DNA from: Brassica napus
Lineage: Eukaryota; Streptophyta; Magnoliopsida; Brassicales; Brassicaceae
Reading direction: 5' to 3'
NCBI RefSeq assembly: GCF_020379485.1
Contig: NC_063448.1
Coordinates: forward strand, 45,393,218-45,457,217
DNA: 64,000 nucleotides
The translations under genes and the position numbers were made by a program. Under the pieces are notes generated by a model. The model was not told the DNA's origin, did not search any database, and saw only the letters and a list, made by a program, of their open reading frames with translations. Each line of letters opens with the position of its first letter. Position 1 is the stretch's first letter. This document shows, one piece after another, positions 57,877 to 64,000 of this stretch.

Positions 57877-59415
57877 TAGTTTAAATGGATGGGGGGAATG
57901 GTTTGGTTTAATATGAGGGTTCTTTGTTGGGAAGGAGGCAAGGAAGAAGGGAGAATGTGGGTGGGTTTTTCTAAGGGAGGGAGGGAACAGGGCGGAGGGT
58001 CCGGGGGATGGGAGCTAGAAGAAGCCATCACAGCAGTACAGGCAGGAGGGGAAACCGAAGCCTCTTCCACAAAGGTAGAGGAACTATCCTTCTTAGGGAC
58101 TATTACATTGGCTTCAGGTTCCTTTCCTTTACGATGGACTGTGTTTTGCTTCGCAGGTTGAGGCAGCTGGAGACAATTTTTCATAATGTGGCCAAGCTCA
58201 TTGCAATGTGAGCATGTAGGAGGGACCCAAGGGTAACTAACCGAGACCTCCACCACTTCACCAGATTGTCGTGTGTATTCAACTACTGAAGGCAGCGGCT
58301 TGGTGAGGTCGACAGCAACTTTAACATGAGACATTGTCAGGCTGACCAAGTTAAGGATGAAATCATCAGTCTCTTTGGGCTCTCCAACAAGTCCAACTAT
58401 TAAGCTATAACCTTCAGAGTGCCTCAGGTCCAAAGGAATTCCTTTGAGGTGTGCCCATATTTGAACAGATTCTAGAGGAGGAGAGGTAGTGGAAGCAGAG
58501 GAAGACCATTGTACAGCTTGAAACATGGAATCCCTGACATACCAGACTCGTTTTTCCAGTATCTTCTGCCTAAGATAGTCTGATGGGATCCTTACAAGTA
58601 TAGATCGTGTGTGAGGATTGGAATGAATCTCAACGCGAGTACCTTTACCCCACAAATGGTTTAGAACTTTTTGGGTATGGTTGAAAGGCGGTGGGCGACC
58701 ATTGAAATAACACACGATGAAGTCCTTATGCATTTCAGCTCCCTTCTTAAACACTCTATCAGGGATGAGCACACAAGGACGACCTGATTCAGAGACAGTG
58801 ACTGGCGCAAGTCTACGGAGGGTCTTATCCACAGATTTACGGAGCCTTTCAGCGAGATTTGGGTGAGTATTTGAAGCTGTTTCAGCAAAAGACGGGGGAG
58901 GAGGGGGATGGCTTGACTAGGGGGGAGCACAGGTTCAGGTGGCACACAGGTAGGGTTTGGAGGGAGGACAATATTGGGTTTTGGAGTTGGTAAGTGAGCA
59001 GGAGGGGGAATAGTAGGGATTGAGTTAGAATGGTTTTGAAAGGGTAAGTTGGAGGAACAAGAGGCTTTGTTTGTTTGAATAGGGGAAGAAGTTTTAGGGG
59101 GAAGAAGTTTGAAGTTTGTAAGGTCATGAACAGTGTTCCTAAATCTAGAATTATCTGAGATAGGAATCACTGAAGTTGGTTTTTCCGACATCCCAATTAG
59201 GGATTCAGTTGGGGGGGGGGGGGTCTCGAATCCGAAGGCAATCGAGCTCGAGAAGTTTTAGAAGATTTAGTTGCAGTTGAGAGGAGGGAAGCGGGCTAAG
59301 GAAAGGGGGTTATCAGGGTCGGGGTCGGGAGGGGTGAGCAGCCGACTATCACCAGGGGTGAGACGTGACAGAGACAAGGCGGAAGCACTGTTGGCTGGGA
59401 ACCAGGGGTTCGCCA
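57876..59415 (-). pseudogene. LINE ORF1 (DUF4283 plus zinc knuckle), frameshifted
   Basis: The start at 59415 reads M-A-N-P-W-F-P, the usual plant LINE ORF1 beginning, followed by a Pro/Ser-rich region with a G13 tract near 59210 and frame changes near 59200 and 58900. From 58832 the frame is clean: a DUF4283-type RNA-binding region (IVCYFNGRPPPF ... VWYVRDSMFQAVQW ... IWAHLKGIPLDLRH) and a CCHC knuckle C-S-H-C-N-E-L-G-H-I-M-K-N-C near 58190. It would bind LINE RNA. Its stop overlaps the ATG of ORF2 as TAATG at 57878-57874. Confidence 0.85.
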
Positions 59416-59482
59416 TGGACGAGAGAGAAAAGCACTTTTTTAATGTCTCCTTAATAACCAAAAGCTAGGCGATCATGATTTC

Positions 59483-60311
59483 GCTTTGGCGAATTTCAGT
59501 TTAAATAAATCTCGAGTTAGCTCGGAACTTTTGATGTGTTTTGATTCAAGCCAGAGCTTTTATTCACTCTTTTCATTTATCTCTGAGCTTGAGTCTGTCT
59601 TCTCCAATCTAGTTTGGTTGGAGATTGAACTGCTGCTTTTCACTGTGTTCTTCATTTTAATCCCGTTGAATACCTTTTCAGATATCTTCTTCACTGTCAC
59701 TTCAATTTCTTTCTAGGAGAATCAGTCTTCACTTTTGTTGTGCCTTCTATGGCGTATGGTGAAGCCTCTCCGGTTGAAAGAAAGTTGGGTAAGATGGATT
59801 CTTCAAAGTCGCTGTTGGAATAGGTTCAGCAAAGCTGGCGTTTCTGAAACGGTCTAGCATAGGATCTGCCTTCAACTTTGACAGAAGATTCCCCAGACTT
59901 ATTCCAGTGAAGTAAGGTCCCTCTGTTTGAGTGTTAGCGGCGAAGGTGGAAAGCCTAACAAGCGAAGATCATCAAACCCGGCCGCAAGCTAGTTCAGATC
60001 GGAACTGACGGCGGAGCTGTGATTCTCGATCCCCATCCATGCGAGCTGTGTGGAAACATGTCGAATTTCTGAGGCTAAAAGCTCATGCACGAGGATGTGA
60101 TTACACATGTATCATCTCATCTATCCAGACGTCGTGTGCTCTTACTGCAATGTTATAGTAGAGATAATGATTCTGATCAATATATAATAGGTCTGGGTTT
60201 GGGTTAAGTTTTATTGTGATGATGTAACCTATGAGAATTGGGTTTAATGATGTGTATCTTGTAATTTAGCCTATGGGCTTGATAAATGAAATTGAAAGTC
60301 GACAAAAAAAA
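59483..60311 (+). other. 3' part of the outer retroposon
   Basis: Continues the outer element after the LINE. A pyrimidine-rich stretch ends TTTCTTTCTAG at 59716, like a splice acceptor. An ATG at 59750 opens M-A-Y-G-E-A-S-P-V-E-R-K-L-G-K-M before a stop. The tail has LINE-like 3' sequence and poly-A. I cannot assign a gene. Confidence 0.4.
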
Positions 60312-60325
60312 AATGAAACCTATTT

Positions 60326-61269
60326 AGGTAATTTTGAACCTTGGGTGCTATTTTGGGTAGAAAAACTTGATTGAAGGTCATTTGAGATTTGAGGCCATTT
60401 CTCTTGAATATATAATATAATCATTAACCCAAGAAAAATCAATGGAAGTGAAACAATGCTTGGAATCATTTGTGTGATGTGGAGATATGTGGAACTAGTT
60501 TTAGGTTTTAGATAACAAGTATTTACTTGAGGTTGATGCAGTAACGAAACATACACCATGAGGTTTGCTGAAATTCAGGTTTTTATTTTAAAACGTGATA
60601 ATAATTGACGAATAATGTAGATAACTAGTAGAGAGAAAGTTACTGATCTCATTGTTAATCACATATTTTTGGTGTGTTTTCTCTTTTAACATCAGTCGCA
60701 TGTTTTCTTATGTTTAGCTTCGTTAGCTTATAGTGGTCGTTTTTTGCAACTTGAGGACAGTAAAAGAACAAGTGAGATTTCCCTTTTGTAATTTGAGTCA
60801 CTGACCCAAGCTTACTGTATGTATTGTCTGTCCTTTGAACACAAAGTAGGACCTCTCTCACTGTTTTATTATGTTTTTGTGTGACGCATGAGATTCTGCA
60901 ACAATCCCACGTATATATTACCTTTATCAGAGTTATAATTTACTTATAAGTTAAACTGATTGTGTTAGAAAAAAAAAAGTTAAACTGATTAGCTCGCAAC
61001 GTCGGAACTAATGCAAATCTTGATTGATCTGTTATTACTCTTTTCAAGTCTTGTAAGCTATTGGTTCTTACTTCTCAGTGACAGGGAAAGTAGGGACTGG
61101 TTCCAACTTTGGATGCAACTTATTCATGTCCACAATCAAAATACAGATACACAAACAGAGTAGAAGAAGAAAGGCATATATTAAATTATCAGATCATACA
61201 AAATTGGTAGGTGAAGACAAAACAGAAGCCGTGTGTGTACTGTGTACAAAACTATTAACTCATTTCTGG
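60326..61269. other. Intergenic spacer
   Basis: Sequence right of the retroposon target duplication, continuing the sequence left of 53255. AT-rich, no gene recognised; the frames of 65-79 codons here lack family features. Confidence 0.4.
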
Positions 61270-63556
61270 AGATGATACCGAGAAAGAAAGTCTTGATACG
61301 AAGAAGAACGATCTTGCCATTGAGAAACAAGCGCCTTGCACATAAACCTATCATCCAACACCTCAAGCCCTGATCTTCCTCCACCAACAACATCATCATC
61401 ACTGTCTTTACGACACACTTAGGAGACAAACTTTGCGAGTTCTTCTGAATCATCTGTCTTTGTGATTGGAGAATAAGCAATGAACCGCTTCTTCTCCTTC
61501 TCTGAAAACCACATGTCATCGTCAAGTGGTATGGTTGTCTCGCCTGCACCTGAGTTTGCCATTTCACTAGCCGCTTTGGAGATTTGGTTGCACCTCTCAG
61601 CGAACTCTGCATCTGGCGAGAATAACTCTTGTTGTTCTAAATTTACACAACCGTTGCGGAGCTCGTGTAATGTTAAGAGAACTGGGAGTGGGAGAACAGG
61701 ACCAATGAGATCAACACCAGGCCGCACTCTTGTTTCCACAAAAGAAAAGGCGGTACCTGCGGAAACTCCGGAACAGATAAGAACTCGAGAGACGGTTTCT
61801 TCTTGTCTAACAGAACACCTTCAACCTCAGTGTAGTTTGAGAACGCAAGCAACAAAAGCTCTATAGGTAAGCTTGACCAGGTCTCTCTCAACGCGATATC
61901 GAAAACGCTTGTTGGTGAGTTGATACTGTCGAAGACTGCAGTAACTGTGGAGGAGCATCTATCTCTACCGAACCCGCAGAGATTCAGCTTCTCGCATAGC
62001 TCCTCGTGGTAGGTTAAGCTGAGAGGATCGCTCTTCTTCTTCGAACCTCCTGATGGTCTATTTTTACTAATCCTCGATTCAAACAACTTGGTGAGGTTCC
62101 CTTTTGTGTAAGCAGAGAGATAGTCTAGTTCGAGGTATTTGAACCGACGAGGGAGTTTGTATATGTTATCATCAGGGAAGTACAATAAGTTCACCTCGTC
62201 AGAGGTGGAGTCTCTGTGAGTCACTACTCCTCCCAAGCTAGGAGAAGAACGAAACTTGAGTGCTTCTAGCTTCCCTGAGGATTTTAACTGAATCAAAGTA
62301 AACCCATCTGATGAACTGAGTGATGGAAGGTACTTGTTTAAAACTCCAAAGCCAAGAACAAGAACTCTCTTCTTCTGCCAATCGATCCAGACGGGGAGAG
62401 ACTCTTTCATTATCACTTCTCTAATTGCACAATCTCCACATAGACATTTACCAGCTGGTGAGAGTAGATTGTGTGGAAGCTCCCAGACATACAAGGAAGA
62501 AGGATCACTGGCAACAGAAGGAGAAGGTCCATAACAGAACATCTGAGACTCTGCATTCCAAAACGACCCTACTACAACGCATGAAGTGGTTGATTCATCT
62601 GTCCGAAACCCGAGATCAGACAAGCTATAAACATCAATAAAGCAAAGCTTCTCAACATCATGCTGCCATTTCAACAAAGGCACTCCTGACCTCTGATCAC
62701 AAAGATACAGATAGCTCCTAAAAGCTAGAAGAAACCCAAAACTATGGTCACTACTAGCCGCCTTGGCAAACGCAACAAACTCTTCAGCTCCAGCCATGTC
62801 CAGACTCTCAGACTCCAACAAAGCTCTCACACTACAACAACTCCCAGAGGTTCTGGTGATAACAAAAACTGCATCAGACCGAGCAACGATAAAAGTCCCA
62901 AGCCTCCAACCAAACTCACACCCTAACCAACACTTCCCTTGATAATCCTCCCACGAAACCTTCATCTTGCAACCTCTGAATCCACTGCAATGTCTCTCAT
63001 TCAGTTCAAACACAAAGACCTCGCCGTTCTCTAACAACACCAAACACTCTCCACTAAGCTGAGAGCTCCAAGAAGCGCTAGCAACCAAAGAGCTCTTAAA
63101 CTGCTGACCTCCAATGTAACTCAAAACCGGTCTGCCTCGAGACTCATCGTACTTGACGCAGTACCAATGAACCGAATACAGCAAACAAACCATAACGTAA
63201 CCCAACTCATTATGTACTCTCAAATCACCAGCACTAATATCTTCAAAACTCTAGAAAAGAACCGCTCTTTCGCTACGAAGACTTCACCTTTATCCAAACC
63301 CATGACCTGGATGTCATCCCCGGAGACGGAAACCACCACGAACCCGAGCTGATCGGGGAAAGGAAGAAACTGATACGCTTTAAAAGGATCACTCGACCGG
63401 ATTTGGAAAAGATATGAACTCCAAGAGGAGATCTGATGGAATGAGGGGTCGCACAAAGGTTGCGGAGTGGCCTTTGATATTCCCGAACCAGATTGTTGCC
63501 GGATGTGACTCACCGGTCCAACAAAGAGGCAATCTTGAACCGTTGCTTGATATGAC
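61270..63556 (-). pseudogene. TAF1C-like (RNA polymerase I factor) gene, disabled
   Basis: On the minus strand, blocks appear in order: VMGLDKGEVFVAKERFF, then after a shift near 63230 LGYVMVCLLYSVHWY, GECLVLLENGEVFVFEL, SPAGKCLCGDCAIREV, NIYKLPRRFKYLELDY, LRETWSSLPIELLLLAFSNY and FPQVPPF. After a second shift near 61740 come VRPGVDLIGPVLPLPVLLTL and MANSGAGETTIPLDDDMW. A TAA at about 61421 precedes a tail with ALVSQWQDRSSSYQDFL. The pattern fits the plant protein annotated as TATA-box-binding factor subunit C of RNA polymerase I (a beta-propeller with helical tail). The N-terminal part is missing beyond 63556, where retrotransposon-like sequence begins. One shift is supported by comparison with the fragment at 24594. 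Sequence error cannot be excluded. Confidence 0.6.
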
Positions 63557-63585
63557 TCACAAGACCAACTGATGCGCCTCAGTAC

Positions 63586-64000
63586 ATGGATCAGTACATG
63601 GAACCAGACCAGGATGGGGAACAGGACGATCAGATCATTCCAACCGAGGTTCAGGCAGACGACCGTTCCAGACAGACACACCGAGCCGTGTACCGGATCG
63701 ACCCGCACGCAGCCGGAAAAGAACTAAGGCTAGAACCATGTCCAGATGACCAAACCGACCGTACCGGAGCCCGTCTTTCCCGACCAACTCGCCAAGCCAA
63801 GACTGATGGTCGAGCCGGAACCCACTTGGGTCGAGTGGAAATCGAGACAGACCATAGTCTTTCCCTTTTGGTCCGTCTGATCCGAGCCGAGTGTCCCAAT
63901 GAGCGTACTGATGGATCAGCCGGCCAGTATGATCTGTTCTTGAACTTTGATGATCAAAATTTCTCTAAGGCACGGATTCTACAACTGTCCAAGGACTTGG
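63586..64000 (+). CDS. Retrotransposon-like frame, open to the window edge
   Basis: A frame open from 63556 to the edge, with an ATG at 63586 (M-D-Q-Y-M-E-P-D-Q-D). It is strikingly Arg/Asp/Gln-rich: DDRSRQTHRAVYRID, LSRPTRQAKTDGRAG, then SAGQYDLFLNFDDQNFSKAR. This composition and the FDDQNFSKARIL phrase recall gag-region proteins of crucifer Ty3/gypsy elements, but no catalytic domain or LTR is in view. Base composition is much more GC-rich than the flank. It begins where TAF1C-like homology ends. Confidence 0.4.
   Translation, partial: MDQYMEPDQDGEQDDQIIPTEVQADDRSRQTHRAVYRIDPHAAGKELRLEPCPDDQTDRTGARLSRPTRQAKTDGRAGTHLGRVEIETDHSLSLLVRLIRAECPNERTDGSAGQYDLFLNFDDQNFSKARILQLSKDL

Larger units (their letters stand above)
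55271..59465 (-). mobile_element. LINE retrotransposon, RT region deleted
   Basis: A 17-bp duplication TAGGCGATCATGATTTC at 55254-55270 and 59466-59482 brackets the element. A T9 run at 55271-55279 is the poly-A tail read on the minus strand. At 4,195 bp it reaches the normal LINE 5' region. It encodes ORF1 (about 59415 to 57876) and ORF2 (57876 to 55682) with endonuclease and a C-terminal zinc domain but no reverse transcriptase. Stops and shifts occur in both. Confidence 0.92.
53269..60311 (+). mobile_element. Outer poly-A retroposon (LINE-like) holding two nested elements
   Basis: AATGAAACCTATTT stands at 53255-53268 and again at 60312-60325, the second directly after a run of A (GACAAAAAAAA). 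Long direct duplications plus a 3' poly-A mean target-primed retrotransposition in plus orientation. Removing the inner Harbinger and LINE leaves about 1.1 kb. Its 5' part (CTCTCTTAGAGAGAGG) and 3' part (GATGTGTATCTTGTAATTTAG to TTGAAAGTCGAC) look like LINE ends. No reverse transcriptase of its own remains, so it is an internally deleted LINE or other retrocopy. Confidence 0.75.

Noticed and set aside
61480..61866. Plus-strand frame of 128 codons opposite the TAF1C-like gene
   Set aside because: Antisense shadow; the homologous blocks lie on the minus strand.

Overview
The window reads as nuclear DNA of a crucifer, most likely Brassica or a close relative. Every host-gene piece I recognise (LSM7, RACK1, calnexin, an F-box protein, a TAF1C-like protein) is Arabidopsis-like, introns are short and AT-rich, and plant (CCCTAAA)n words and Brassicaceae-type Helitron ends are present. 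It is a transposon-dominated, gene-poor region. I found no convincing tRNA, rRNA, CRISPR array or bacterial-type operon.

Layout. 1-3600: AT-rich spacer, an orphan Helitron 3' end, an ATTCGGG-rich repeat and a truncated F-box gene on the minus strand. 3858-9844: a decayed Copia element with 5-bp target duplications. 9850-15650: AT-rich spacer, a second orphan Helitron end, an ATTCGGG element with inverted ends and a fold-back holding telomere-like repeats. 15700-17950: fragments of LSM7 and RACK1. 18499-23276: a two-gene PIF/Harbinger element with TTA target duplications and broken genes. 23300-29060: a 0.67-kb duplication, a TAF1C-like fragment, exon remnants and a frameshifted second F-box copy. 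29971-37154: a nearly intact Copia element with 861-bp LTRs and a pol frame broken by one TGA. 37638-37895: a calnexin fragment.

38590-51360: an AT-rich tandem array split by an 11,681-bp Helitron (39302-50982). Both Helitron ends are present and the empty site can be read from the array. The element carries an apparently intact nine-exon RPA70-like gene and a seven-exon Rep/helicase gene with a few disabling changes. 51840-53160: a small unrecognised gene whose start codon is abutted by a GGCCTGGGC-ended element. 53269-60311: nested insertions, in which a short poly-A retroposon contains a non-autonomous Harbinger and a LINE whose reverse transcriptase has been deleted. 61270-63556: a TAF1C-like pseudogene. 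63586-64000: an open, retrotransposon-like frame running off the edge.

How it fits together. In the Helitron, the Rep/helicase would nick, unwind and roll the element, and the RPA-like protein would cover single strands. In the Harbinger, the SANT/trihelix-like ORF1 product would accompany the DDE transposase. In the Copia elements one polyprotein supplies gag, protease, integrase, reverse transcriptase and RNase H. Nearly all these genes now carry stops or frameshifts. The strongest signals are the complete Helitron with its intact RPA gene, the Copia leader that could pair with its own primer-binding region, and the multi-layer nesting near 53-60 kb.
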